DNA from: Marivivens sp. LCG002
GTDB lineage: Bacteria; Pseudomonadota; Alphaproteobacteria; Rhodobacterales; Rhodobacteraceae
DNA: 64,000 bases
Reading direction: 5' to 3'
NCBI RefSeq assembly: GCF_030264275.1
Contig: NZ_CP127165.1
Span: 1 to 64,000, forward strand
The notes under the pieces were generated by a model. That model was given only the letters and a program-made list of their open reading frames with translations, did no database searches and was not told the origin of the DNA. Each line of letters opens with the position of its first letter. Positions within the stretch are counted from its first letter, which is position 1. Of the stretch, positions 1 through 10,108 are shown piece after piece. Both the position numbers and the translations under genes were made by a program.

Positions 1-100
1 GGTTCGGACCGACGAAGGCTGTTGTTAGGCCTTTTCCGCTGTGGGTGAAGCGCAAGAATAATCGTCCGGCGCATGACGGACAGCAACGGGACAAAGAAGA

Positions 101-1450
101 ATGACGAGCGAAAGCTGGGGTGCGATCCGCGATATGCTACGTGGGTCGGTCGGGAAGAATAACTACAAGAACTGGATCGAGCCGCTCGTCTTTACGCAAC
201 TCTCGGAAGGGGTTGCTACCTTTGAAGTGCCGACGAATTTTATCGGCAACTATGTCTCGCAGAATTATGCGGACCAGATCATTTACATGTTCCGCCAACG
301 CAAATGCGACGTTTCGCGTTTGTCGTTTGTGGCGGCCAATTCCCAGCGTCCTGCTGCGCCTGCGACTGTCGCGCGTGTCGATGCTGCGGTTCCGACCCAG
401 ACTGCCGAAGTCTCGGGTGCGTCTCTCGACGCTCGTTTTACCTTTGATACCTTTGTCGTCGGCAAGCCGAACGAATTGGCTCATGCCGCCGCGCGCCGTG
501 TTGCAGAAGGCGGCCCCGTCACCTTTAACCCGCTGTTCCTTTATGGTGGCGTCGGTCTTGGTAAGACCCACCTCATGCACGCGATTGCCCACGAGTTGCG
601 TTTGCGCCAGCCGCATTTGAATGTGCTCTATCTCTCGGCCGAGCAATTCATGTATCGCTTCATCTCGGCGCTGCGCGAACGCAAGATGATGGACTTCAAG
701 TCGCTGTTCCGTTCGGTGGATGTCCTGATGGTCGATGATGTGCAGTTCATCGCAGGCAAGGATTCCACCCAGGAAGAGTTTTTCCACACGTTCAATGCGC
801 TGGTGGATAGCGGCAAACAGATCGTCATCTCGGCAGACCGTGCGCCCGGCGAGATCAAAGACCTTGAGGAGCGGATCAAATCGCGTCTCCAGTGCGGGCT
901 TGTCGTCGATCTTCACCCGACTGATTACGAACTCCGCCTTGGCATTCTTCAAACCAAGGCCGAGCTTTACAAGGCGCAGTATCCCGACCTCGAAATTGCA
1001 GGCGGCGTTCTTGAATTCCTTGCGCATCGCATTTCGACCAACGTGCGTGTGCTTGAAGGTGCTTTGACCCGTTTGTTTGCTTTTGCCTCGCTTGTCGGCC
1101 GTGAAATCACGCTTGAACTTGTTCAGGATTGCCTCGCCGATGTTCTCAAGGCTTCGGACCGCAAGGTCACGGTCGAAGAGATTCAGCGTAAAGTGTCCGA
1201 GCATTACAACATCCGCCTGTCGGATCTCATTGGACCCAAGCGCGTGCGCACCTATGCCCGTCCGCGTCAGATCGCGATGTATTTGGCAAAGTCGATGACG
1301 AGCCGTTCGCTCCCTGAAATCGGGCGCCGTTTCGGTGGGCGTGACCACACGACGGTCATGCACGGTGTGAAGCGTATCGAAGAGCTGCGGAACAAAGACA
1401 GCCAGATCGCGGATGATCTGGAAATGTTGCGCCGCGCCCTCGAAGCCTGA
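101..1450 (+). CDS. dnaA: Chromosomal replication initiator DnaA
   Basis: DnaA binds DnaA boxes at oriC and, in its ATP form, opens the origin and loads the helicase. The 449-residue protein has the family layout: an N-terminal helicase-interaction domain (about 1-75), a short linker, an AAA+ domain with Walker A GGVGLGKT near residues 149-156 and Walker B VDVLMVDDVQF near 206-216, and a C-terminal DNA-binding domain with the signature GGRDHTTVMHGVKRIEEL near 412-430. The linker is short, as is common in alphaproteobacteria. It is followed by dnaN after 132 bases. The 100 bases upstream hold no cluster of DnaA boxes that I can recognise, so oriC is probably elsewhere. Confidence 0.98.
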   Translation: MTSESWGAIRDMLRGSVGKNNYKNWIEPLVFTQLSEGVATFEVPTNFIGNYVSQNYADQIIYMFRQRKCDVSRLSFVAANSQRPAAPATVARVDAAVPTQTAEVSGASLDARFTFDTFVVGKPNELAHAAARRVAEGGPVTFNPLFLYGGVGLGKTHLMHAIAHELRLRQPHLNVLYLSAEQFMYRFISALRERKMMDFKSLFRSVDVLMVDDVQFIAGKDSTQEEFFHTFNALVDSGKQIVISADRAPGEIKDLEERIKSRLQCGLVVDLHPTDYELRLGILQTKAELYKAQYPDLEIAGGVLEFLAHRISTNVRVLEGALTRLFAFASLVGREITLELVQDCLADVLKASDRKVTVEEIQRKVSEHYNIRLSDLIGPKRVRTYARPRQIAMYLAKSMTSRSLPEIGRRFGGRDHTTVMHGVKRIEELRNKDSQIADDLEMLRRALEA

Positions 1451-1582
1451 GGACTTTGGTCTCGGGCGCTTGACGCCACTCGTTCAGTCTAAGAATGTGT
1501 AAAAAACACTTGAGCCGGTGGGATAAACAGGTAGTTTTTCCCTCCCGACGGCTGAGGCCCGACAAGAAGCGGAGCATGGGAC

Positions 1583-2701
1583 ATGAAATTCAGTATTGAA
1601 CGCGGCGAGCTGCTTAAAGCCGTCGCACAGGCACAATCGGTCGTCGAGCGTCGGAACACGATTCCGATCCTTGCCAACGTCTTGATTGAAGCCGAAGGGA
1701 ACACCGTTCAGTTCCGTGCGACCGACCTCGATATAGAGGTTGTGGACAAGGCCCCCGCAATGGTCGAGCGCGCTGGTGCGACCACGGTTTCGGCTGTCAC
1801 CCTGAACGAGATCGTGCGCAAGCTTCCTGATGGGGCGCTTGTGACGTTGACCGAAGACGGGACCAAGGGGCGTCTGACGATCGAAGCGGGACGTTCGAAC
1901 TTTAGCCTTGCGACGCTTCCAAAAGAAGATTTCCCCGTGATGGCGTCCTCGGACTACGCGTCGAATTTCTCGGCTCCCGCCCCCGTGCTGCGCCGCCTCT
2001 TCGACAAGTCGAAGTTTGCGATTTCCACTGAAGAGACCCGTTATTACCTCAACGGCGTCTACATGCATGTGGCAGAGCGTGAAGGCGGCAAAGTGCTTCG
2101 CTGCGTAGCGACCGACGGCCACCGTCTTGCCCGTATCGATGCCGATCTTCCCGAAAACGCAGAAGGCATGGCGGGCGTCATTGTCCCACGCAAGACCGTG
2201 GGCGAGCTTCGCAAGCTTCTTGATGATGACGATATGCAGATTGCCGTTTCGGTGTCCGAAACCAAGATCCGTTTTGCAACGCCCTCGATCACCCTGACGT
2301 CCAAGGTGATTGACGGAACCTTCCCCGATTACACCCGCGTGATCCCGAGCGGCAACACCCGCAAGCTTGAAGTCGATGCGAGCGAATTTGCCAAGGCTGT
2401 TGACCGTGTGGCAACCGTTTCGTCCGAGCGCAGCCGCGCAGTCAAGCTCAGCCTTGATGAGGATCGACTCGTTCTGTCTGTGAATGCCCCCGACAGTGGT
2501 GCCGCAGAAGAAGAGCTTGCAGTTGCCTATGGCGACGAGCGTTTGGAGATCGGCTTTAACGCCAAATATCTTCTTGAAATTGCAAGCCAAGTCGATCGTG
2601 AGAACGCGGTTTTCCTCTTCAATTCTTCGGGTGATCCGACCCTGATGCGCGAAGGTAATGACACTTCGGCTGTCTATGTCGTAATGCCGATGCGCGTATG
2701 A
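1583..2701 (+). CDS. dnaN: DNA polymerase III beta sliding clamp
   Basis: The beta clamp is a ring-shaped dimer that tethers DNA polymerase III to its template. The product is 372 residues, the normal length, and begins MKFSIERGELLKAVAQAQSV and ends with the conserved YVVMPMRV tail that contributes to the protein-binding groove. Three repeated clamp domains of about 120 residues fit the length. It lies between dnaA and recF on the same strand. The 132-base gap after dnaA holds a possible weak promoter but no convincing -10/-35 pair. Confidence 0.98.
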   Translation: MKFSIERGELLKAVAQAQSVVERRNTIPILANVLIEAEGNTVQFRATDLDIEVVDKAPAMVERAGATTVSAVTLNEIVRKLPDGALVTLTEDGTKGRLTIEAGRSNFSLATLPKEDFPVMASSDYASNFSAPAPVLRRLFDKSKFAISTEETRYYLNGVYMHVAEREGGKVLRCVATDGHRLARIDADLPENAEGMAGVIVPRKTVGELRKLLDDDDMQIAVSVSETKIRFATPSITLTSKVIDGTFPDYTRVIPSGNTRKLEVDASEFAKAVDRVATVSSERSRAVKLSLDEDRLVLSVNAPDSGAAEEELAVAYGDERLEIGFNAKYLLEIASQVDRENAVFLFNSSGDPTLMREGNDTSAVYVVMPMRV

Positions 2702-2706
2702 TTTTT

Positions 2707-2746
2707 GATTTCCATCGGAAATCCGAACGCCGGAAATGGCGCTTCG
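2707..2746 (+). other. Twin hairpins in dnaN-recF gap
   Basis: Two adjacent inverted repeats fill the 70-base gap between dnaN and recF. The first is GATTTCC-atc-GGAAATC (2707-2723). The second pairs CGAA and GCC at 2724-2731 with GGC and TTCG at 2738-2746, with a mismatch. There is no T-run after either, so they do not look like a Rho-independent terminator. They could stabilise the 3' end of dnaN mRNA or lower read-through into recF. Confidence 0.4.
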
Positions 2747-2771
2747 AACAGACTAAAGCAGGGGGCCGCGC

Positions 2772-3872
2772 ATGAGCGGCCTTTCTGTTGCCGAGTTGAC
2801 GCTTTCGCATTTCCGCTCGCACAAACGGGCTGCGTTCGACTTTGACGGTCGACCCGTTGCGATCCACGGTCCCAACGGTGCGGGCAAGACCAATATCCTC
2901 GAGGCGATTTCGATGCTGTCCCCCGGCAGGGGTCTTCGGCGGGCAAGCATGGACGAAATCGCCCGTCGGCCCGAAGCGCTCGGCTGGAAGATCGGAGCGG
3001 TTCTGCGGTCCTTGCATCAGATGCACGAGGTCGAAACCTTTTCAGAACAGGGTTCAAGCCGCACGGTCAGGATCGACGGAAAAACGGCGGCGCAGGTTGC
3101 TCTTGGACGCATTGCCCGCGTGCTCTGGCTTGTTCCGTCGATGGATCGTCTCTGGATCGAAGGCGCCGAGGGGCGGCGGCGGTTTCTGGACCGCATGACC
3201 ATGAGTTTCGAGCCGAGCCACGCCGAGGTCGTTCTCACCTATGAAAAAGCCATGCGCGAGAGGAACAGGCTCCTCAAGGATATGGTGCGTGACGCCCACT
3301 GGTACGCGGCGGTCGAAGCCCAAATGGCCCGAGCGGGCGCTGCGATTCAGGTAAACCGCGCGAGTGCCCTGACCCTCCTCGAAGAGGCGCAACGCGAGGC
3401 GGAAACCGCCTTTCCCGTTGCCGAACTCAGCCTAGAGACGCCCGATGATCAGGAGCCGATGGGCGAAGACGCTCTGGCCAGAGCTTTTGCCGAGGGGCGG
3501 GCGCGTGACATGGCGGCAGGTCGCACTTTGGCGGGGCCCCACCGCACCGATCTTGTCGGCATTTATGCCGCCAAAGGCGTCAATGCGTCGGTCTGTTCGA
3601 CGGGCGAGCAAAAGGCGCTTCTCGTCTCGCTCATTTTGGCGAATGCACGCGGTCTTGCCCGCGATTTCGGAGCGCCGCCGATCCTTTTGCTTGATGAGGT
3701 TGCGGCTCATCTTGACGCAAGTCGGCGCGCGGCGCTTTATGACGAAATATGCGCATTGGGCGCTCAGGCGTTTATGACGGGCACGGGACCCGAACTTTTC
3801 CAAGAACTCGGTGCACGGGCACAATTCGTCGAAGTGACCGAGATTGATGGAATATCCAAGGTTGAAATGTGA
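2772..3872 (+). CDS. recF: DNA replication and repair ATPase RecF
   Basis: RecF binds gapped DNA and, with RecO and RecR, helps load RecA at stalled forks. The 366-residue protein has an ABC/SMC-type ATPase fold: Walker A GPNGAGKTN near residues 33-41, the signature region CSTGEQKALLVSLIL near 276, and Walker B PPILLLDEVAAHLD near 302-315. The start ATG is preceded by a purine-rich AGGGGGCCGCGC. The stop codon is immediately followed by the next ATG at 3873, so translation of the VOC gene is probably coupled to recF. Confidence 0.96.
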   Translation: MSGLSVAELTLSHFRSHKRAAFDFDGRPVAIHGPNGAGKTNILEAISMLSPGRGLRRASMDEIARRPEALGWKIGAVLRSLHQMHEVETFSEQGSSRTVRIDGKTAAQVALGRIARVLWLVPSMDRLWIEGAEGRRRFLDRMTMSFEPSHAEVVLTYEKAMRERNRLLKDMVRDAHWYAAVEAQMARAGAAIQVNRASALTLLEEAQREAETAFPVAELSLETPDDQEPMGEDALARAFAEGRARDMAAGRTLAGPHRTDLVGIYAAKGVNASVCSTGEQKALLVSLILANARGLARDFGAPPILLLDEVAAHLDASRRAALYDEICALGAQAFMTGTGPELFQELGARAQFVEVTEIDGISKVEM

Positions 3873-4304
3873 ATGAATAATCAAAGAGTTACCCTTATCA
3901 CCCTTGGTGTTTCCGATCTTGATCGCTCCAAGGATTTTTACGGTGCGCTCGGCTGGACCATCGCAGAAGAACAGCCAAGCGTGATCTTTTATCAACTGAA
4001 TGGGCTCGCGCTCGGGCTCTTCCCGTTTGATGCTCTGGCCGAAGATCAGGGGCGCGCGGGCGAAAAGCTTGGGGTCGGGGGCAGCACGCTTGCGATCAAT
4101 TTCCCGACCGAAGCCGAAGTGGATGAGGCCTTTGCCCGTGCCTTGGCTGCGGGTGCCACATTGCTCAAGTCCCCTGAAAAGGTCTTTTGGGGCGGTTACT
4201 CAGGCTATTATGCCGATCCCGATGGCCATGTTTGGGAGCTTGCCATGAACCCGTTCTGGCCACTGAAGGAGGACGGAAGCCTGACGCTTCCGACAACAGA
4301 ATGA
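3873..4304 (+). CDS. VOC (glyoxalase/bleomycin resistance) family protein
   Basis: This is a 143-residue vicinal-oxygen-chelate fold protein. It opens with RVTLITLGVSDLDRSKDFYGALGW and ends with GYSGYYADPDGHVWELAMNPFWP, the typical paired beta-alpha-beta-beta-beta units with a C-terminal metal-ligand Glu in the DPDGHxWE motif. Members are lyases, dioxygenases or binding proteins, so the substrate cannot be read from sequence. It begins directly after the recF stop and overlaps the next gene by ATGA (4301-4304). Its position inside the recF-gyrB block suggests co-transcription with replication genes rather than a shared function. Confidence 0.88.
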   Translation: MNNQRVTLITLGVSDLDRSKDFYGALGWTIAEEQPSVIFYQLNGLALGLFPFDALAEDQGRAGEKLGVGGSTLAINFPTEAEVDEAFARALAAGATLLKSPEKVFWGGYSGYYADPDGHVWELAMNPFWPLKEDGSLTLPTTE

Positions 4305-4921
4305 CAATCACCTTTTACGACCTGTTGCTCTATGCGGGCGCGCTTTTGATCCTCTTTATGACGCCCGGTCCTGTTTGGGTGGCTTTGACCGCGCGTGCGT
4401 TGACTTCGGGGTTTGCAGGGGCTTGGCCGCTTGCTTTGGGGGTTGTGATCGGGGACATCCTCTGGCCGTTTCTGGCCATTCTCGGAGTGACATGGATCGT
4501 CAACGAATTTGCGGGCTTTATGACGGTTCTGCGGTGGGTCGCTTCGATCACCTTTCTGGTGATGGGCGCTTTGATCATCAAGAATGCAGACCACAAGATC
4601 AGCACCGACAGCAGGCTGACGCGACCGGGGGCCTGGGCGGGGTTCATCGCGGGGGTCGCCGTCATTCTCGGCAACCCCAAGGCGATCCTGTTCTACATGG
4701 GCGTGCTTCCGGGTTTCTTTGATCTGACCACTTTGAGATGGCCCGACATGGTTGCCATCGCGGTTTTGTCGGCCGTCATTCCGCTCATCGGGAACCTCAC
4801 GCTTGGCCTGTTCATCGGTAAAGCGCGCGCGCTTCTCTCTTCGCCGGCGGCACTTCGCAGGACGAATTTGGTAGCGGGGGTCTTGCTCGTTCTTGTGGGG
4901 ATCGTGATCCCGTTTATCTGA
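4301..4921 (+). CDS. LysE/RhtB family amino-acid exporter
   Basis: A 206-residue membrane protein starting MTITFYDLLLYAGALLILF and carrying the family signature TPGPVWVALTARALTSGFAGAW near residues 24-45. About six hydrophobic segments fit the LysE/RhtB fold, which exports amino acids or homoserine lactone-type compounds. The ATG at 4301 was chosen because it overlaps the stop of the VOC gene as ATGA and gives the normal family length. An upstream in-frame ATG at 4187 would add 38 residues unlike the family. The exported substrate cannot be told from the sequence. Confidence 0.88.
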   Translation: MTITFYDLLLYAGALLILFMTPGPVWVALTARALTSGFAGAWPLALGVVIGDILWPFLAILGVTWIVNEFAGFMTVLRWVASITFLVMGALIIKNADHKISTDSRLTRPGAWAGFIAGVAVILGNPKAILFYMGVLPGFFDLTTLRWPDMVAIAVLSAVIPLIGNLTLGLFIGKARALLSSPAALRRTNLVAGVLLVLVGIVIPFI

Positions 4922-4943
4922 CACAAAATGTGGTGCTAACTGC

Positions 4944-4972
4944 GTGACATTGCTGGCAGAATTCTCTATATT
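4944..4972 (+). promoter_or_regulatory. Predicted sigma-70 promoter of gyrB
   Basis: GTGACA at 4944-4949 and TATATT at 4967-4972 are separated by exactly 17 bases, close to the TTGACA/TATAAT consensus. Transcription would start near 4979, giving a leader of about 20 bases before the gyrB ATG at 5001. This means gyrB can be transcribed independently of the upstream recF-VOC-LysE genes. Confidence 0.6.
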
Positions 4973-4985
4973 TTGCTGACAATAA

Positions 4986-7418
<2,433 letters not shown>

Positions 7419-7423
7419 ACGGA

Positions 7424-7456
7424 AACGCCCGCGACTGATCTCGCGGGCGTTTTTCT
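7424..7456 (+). terminator. Rho-independent terminator of gyrB
   Basis: An 11-bp perfect stem (AACGCCCGCGA at 7424-7434 pairing with TCGCGGGCGTT at 7441-7451) with a 6-base loop is followed by TTTCT. It lies 6 bases after the gyrB stop codon and abuts the end of the convergent DUF1989 gene. Confidence 0.85.
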
Positions 7457-8315
7457 ATCTGCCGTGGGTGCCGTCGTATCCATTGGGCTGTGGTGGAACC
7501 CACCCCTTGGGGAGGCCTTCGGGCCTATAGACTTCGACGAGCAAAGGGTAGCAGGCCGCAGCGTCGGAAGAATGCTCGGACGAACAATCTCCACCCGGAC
7601 AGGCGGAAAGCACGCCGAGAAGATCGATTTCGGCAAAGAATTCGAGATAGTCACCCTGTCTTACGGGGCTTGCTTTCATGAAATACTGCCCCGTGTCGCG
7701 CGTGAAACCCGTGCACATAAAGACGTTCAGGACATCGTGAACGTGCGGCTCCGCCTCGTGCAGAGTGGTTCCCGCCGCATCGGCAAGCGCGCGGGTCAGA
7801 TTCGAGTGGCAGCAGGCGTGATACTGACCGCCATGGCTCAACAGATTGTGGGTATAAGGATCACAGCGCGTTCCGATCACATCGTGCACCGACCCGCCGA
7901 ACTCGTCAAAGCCATACCAGTCGAGTGTGTCATGGGTGATGGTCGCAATCGGACGCATGTTGGGAAAATTCGAAAACAGTTGATCGCCGAGGCCGACATG
8001 CGTTCCATTCAGTGCGCGCGTCTTTCCGCTGTAAAACCGCTCTGAAATATCATTTTCATTGAAGAGGTTAAGGTCACCCACCTGTGGACCCTGAGGGCAA
8101 ATGATGCGGAAGAAATGACCCTGCGGGACGTGGAAACTTGCAGCATCGCGGGGCGGGACATGCGTCGTCGAAACAAGCGAAAGCGCATCGCGCACAGCGC
8201 GATAGCTATCAAGGTCGGGCCGCGGGAGTGTATCGGTCGGGTAGCAAATCACCGGAGCGATGGCTTTGCGCGCCGCTGCATCGCTGGGAGGAATGGATGG
8301 GGTCTTGGGCTTCAT
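7455..8315 (-). CDS. DUF1989 (urea carboxylase-associated) family protein
   Basis: The 286-residue product resembles the DUF1989 family, which is often found with urea carboxylase or urea-amidolyase genes. Characteristic stretches are HVPQGHFFRIICPQGPQVGDLNLFN, the Cys/His-rich SHGGQYHACCHSNL, and NVFMCTGF. These conserved His and Cys residues suggest a metal site. I chose the ATG at 8315 because it has a good ribosome-binding site (AGGAG seven bases upstream), whereas the frame extends further without one. No urea carboxylase genes are visible here, so its substrate is open. It lies beside the stress-response locus but on its own transcript. Confidence 0.8.
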   Translation of the reverse strand: MKPKTPSIPPSDAAARKAIAPVICYPTDTLPRPDLDSYRAVRDALSLVSTTHVPPRDAASFHVPQGHFFRIICPQGPQVGDLNLFNENDISERFYSGKTRALNGTHVGLGDQLFSNFPNMRPIATITHDTLDWYGFDEFGGSVHDVIGTRCDPYTHNLLSHGGQYHACCHSNLTRALADAAGTTLHEAEPHVHDVLNVFMCTGFTRDTGQYFMKASPVRQGDYLEFFAEIDLLGVLSACPGGDCSSEHSSDAAACYPLLVEVYRPEGLPKGWVPPQPNGYDGTHGR

Positions 8316-8388
8316 GGTTGGCTCCTGTTCGGTCGCTTCACCATGCATATTCGAGAGCGCGACGAAAAGCGCCGTGTCGTATAGACTT

Positions 8389-8413
8389 GGAACCAAATCG
8401 GGAGCACTGAGTT
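8389..8413 (+). promoter_or_regulatory. EcfG-type promoter motif facing phyR antisense
   Basis: GGAAC at 8389-8393 and GTT at 8411-8413 are separated by 17 bases, the same spacing as the two EcfG-type promoters between phyR and nepR. It points rightwards, where no plus-strand gene exists before 10 kb, so a transcript from it would run antisense to the 3' half of phyR. An eight-base motif can occur by chance in a window of this size. Confidence 0.3.
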
Positions 8414-8443
8414 GACCCCTTGTGGTCACTCAAGATTGAAAGA

Positions 8444-8459
8444 GCGGCCAAATGGCCGC
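8444..8459 (-). terminator. Probable terminator of phyR
   Basis: GCGGCCA-aa-TGGCCGC forms a 7-bp GC-rich hairpin 15 bases beyond the phyR stop codon. Read on the minus strand it is followed by TCTTTC. The T-run is weak, so termination may be partial. Confidence 0.55.
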
Positions 8460-8473
8460 CCTTGTCGGTGTCT

Positions 8474-9286
8474 TCAAGCAAAGAGCGTCTCGGTGGAAGC
8501 AAAGAACATCGCTTGAGAGACCGCAGATGCGACCTGTTCTTCGGTGTAGGGCTTGGTGATGACAAAAGCAGGCTCGGGCCGATCCCCCGTCAAAAGACGT
8601 TCGGGGAAGGCCGTGATAAAGATGACAGGGGTGTCACCTGCGGTTTTGAGGATTTGGTTGACCGCGTCGATCCCCGACGAGCCATCGGCAAGCTGGATGT
8701 CGGACATGATCAGGTCGGGGCGTTCAGCGCCGAAAAGCCTGATTGCCTCGCTTTCGGTGCGGGCGACCCCTGTGATCTTGTGGCCCATATCAGCAACGAT
8801 CGTTTGAAGATCGAGTGCAATGATCGCTTCGTCCTCGATGATCATGATCTTGCCCGAGAGGTTGTCCTCCATCTCGCACAGGGCGATTTTATGCAACTCG
8901 GCCACATCTTCGGGGGCGGTTTCGAGGATTTGCGCAACCTGGGCCAGCGAAAAATTCTCCAAGGTCCGAAGGAGCAAAACCTCGCGGGTGTTGGGTGTGA
9001 GAGCCGCGAGACGGTCTTGGGCCTTGCGGGCGAGCTGGCTCACTTCCGAACCGGTCCCGATCGAGCTGCTCTCCCAGATCTTATGGAAGGCGAGGAACAA
9101 AGCGGTCTTTGGATCAAGCCCCAGGTCGAACACAGAACGGTCGACCAAGAGCGCTTCGAGAGTGGCGGCGGCATAACGGTCGCCTGTTGTCTGGTTCCCT
9201 GTGAGGGCTCGCGCATATCGGCGCAGGAACGGGAGGTTCTCTGCGACCACCAAAGAGAGATGCTCGGAAGTGTTGGTCGAAGCCAT
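8474..9286 (-). CDS. phyR: General stress response regulator PhyR
   Basis: PhyR is the anti-anti-sigma factor of the alphaproteobacterial general stress response: when phosphorylated, its sigma-like domain binds NepR and frees EcfG. The 270-residue protein has an N-terminal sigma-factor-like domain (about 1-140, with EVLLLRTLENFSLAQVAQIL resembling region 4). A C-terminal receiver domain follows with IIEDEAIIALDL near 149-160, the phosphoacceptor Asp196 in MSDIQLADG and Lys245 in ITKPY. It diverges from nepR-ecfG across a 104-base gap with overlapping EcfG-type promoters. AAGGGA upstream of the ATG is its likely ribosome-binding site. Confidence 0.94.
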   Translation of the reverse strand: MASTNTSEHLSLVVAENLPFLRRYARALTGNQTTGDRYAAATLEALLVDRSVFDLGLDPKTALFLAFHKIWESSSIGTGSEVSQLARKAQDRLAALTPNTREVLLLRTLENFSLAQVAQILETAPEDVAELHKIALCEMEDNLSGKIMIIEDEAIIALDLQTIVADMGHKITGVARTESEAIRLFGAERPDLIMSDIQLADGSSGIDAVNQILKTAGDTPVIFITAFPERLLTGDRPEPAFVITKPYTEEQVASAVSQAMFFASTETLFA

Positions 9287-9315
9287 CTTAAATATCCCTT
9301 CTTTTTAAATTCTTG

Positions 9316-9340
9316 GGAACAAAACTCCTGAACCCGAGTT
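9316..9340 (+). promoter_or_regulatory. EcfG-dependent promoter of nepR-ecfG
   Basis: GGAAC at 9316-9320 and GTT at 9338-9340, with a 17-base spacer, match the consensus recognised by EcfG sigma factors. Transcription would begin shortly downstream, about 45 bases before the nepR ATG at 9391. This implies autoregulation of the sigma factor operon. Confidence 0.72.
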
Positions 9341-9347
9341 AGGTTCC
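9323..9347 (-). promoter_or_regulatory. EcfG-dependent promoter of phyR
   Basis: On the minus strand GGAAC lies at 9347-9343 and GTT at 9325-9323, again with a 17-base spacer. It would drive phyR, whose ATG is at 9286. It overlaps the rightward promoter by 18 bases, so the -35 element of each sits over or beside the -10 side of the other. Confidence 0.68.
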
Positions 9348-9390
9348 AACAAGTGACCAGTATTTTGATAGTGGCAGTGCCGGGAAACCG

Positions 9391-9543
9391 ATGACCATAA
9401 AAACAAACAAATCCAAGCTCGAAGAGCAAATCGAAGAGAACCTGAAGCGCGTCTATCAGGAGCGGGTCATCGAACCTGTCCCCGACAAGTTTCTGGATCT
9501 GATCAGACAACTCAAGGAGCAGGCAACACAAGATGCCAAATAG
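9391..9543 (+). CDS. nepR: Anti-sigma factor NepR
   Basis: NepR sequesters EcfG in unstressed cells and is itself captured by phosphorylated PhyR. The product is only 50 residues. It contains the family core LKRVYQERVIEPVPDKFLDL (residues 18-37) followed by IRQLKEQ, matching the two short helices and the EP(V/I)PD turn typical of NepR. The N-terminal extension found in many NepR proteins is very short here. The gene overlaps ecfG by 11 bases, so the two are translationally coupled, and both follow the rightward EcfG-type promoter. Confidence 0.9.
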   Translation: MTIKTNKSKLEEQIEENLKRVYQERVIEPVPDKFLDLIRQLKEQATQDAK

Positions 9544-10108
9544 AGTTCCTTCGACTGATCCTCGTGATGAAATTATCGAGCATCTGCCTGCTATGCGGGC
9601 CTTTGCGCTGAGCTTGACCCGAAACGCGACGCGGGCCGATGATTTGGTGCAGGATGCTATCGTCAAAGCTTGGAAAGGGTTCGACAGCTTCAAGCAGGGC
9701 ACCAACCTTCGGGCTTGGCTTTTTACCATTCTGCGCAACACATTCTATTCCGAACGTCGCAAAGCCAAACGCGAAGTGGCCGATGTGGACGGGGCTTTTT
9801 CCTCGAAATTGGCAAGTAAGCCCGACCATGACGGACGCCTTGCGCTCAAGGATTTTCACGCCGCTTTCGAAATGCTTCCCGATGAACAGCGCGAGGCGTT
9901 GGTTCTCGTCGGAGCTTCGGGATTTTCCTATGAAGAAGCCGCGGAGGCTTGCGGCGTTGCTATCGGCACGATCAAGAGCCGCGTGAACCGTGGGCGAAAA
10001 CGGTTGATAGAGCTTCTCGAGCTTGTAGATGACGAAGCGCTCGAGTTGACTGATAGTGCGACCATGAGTGTCATATCCCAAGGGGCCAATCAGGTGATCG
10101 CGCGGTGA
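9533..10108 (+). CDS. ecfG: General stress sigma factor EcfG
   Basis: EcfG is the extracytoplasmic-function sigma factor that transcribes the general stress regulon from GGAAC-N16/17-GTT promoters. The 191-residue protein has region 2 (about 18-85: LTRNATRADDLVQDAIVKAW, then NLRAWLFTILRNTFYSERRK). Region 4 spans about 115-165: LPDEQREALVLVGASGFSYEEAA and GVAIGTIKSRVNRGRKRL. It starts inside the nepR 3' end and overlaps the following kinase gene as GTGA. The clustering with phyR and nepR makes the assignment secure. Confidence 0.93.
   Translation: MPNRVPSTDPRDEIIEHLPAMRAFALSLTRNATRADDLVQDAIVKAWKGFDSFKQGTNLRAWLFTILRNTFYSERRKAKREVADVDGAFSSKLASKPDHDGRLALKDFHAAFEMLPDEQREALVLVGASGFSYEEAAEACGVAIGTIKSRVNRGRKRLIELLELVDDEALELTDSATMSVISQGANQVIAR

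Noticed and set aside
1-1582. oriC beside dnaA
   Set aside because: No cluster of TTATCCACA-type boxes or AT-rich unwinding region was seen; one 7/9 match near 1520 is not enough.
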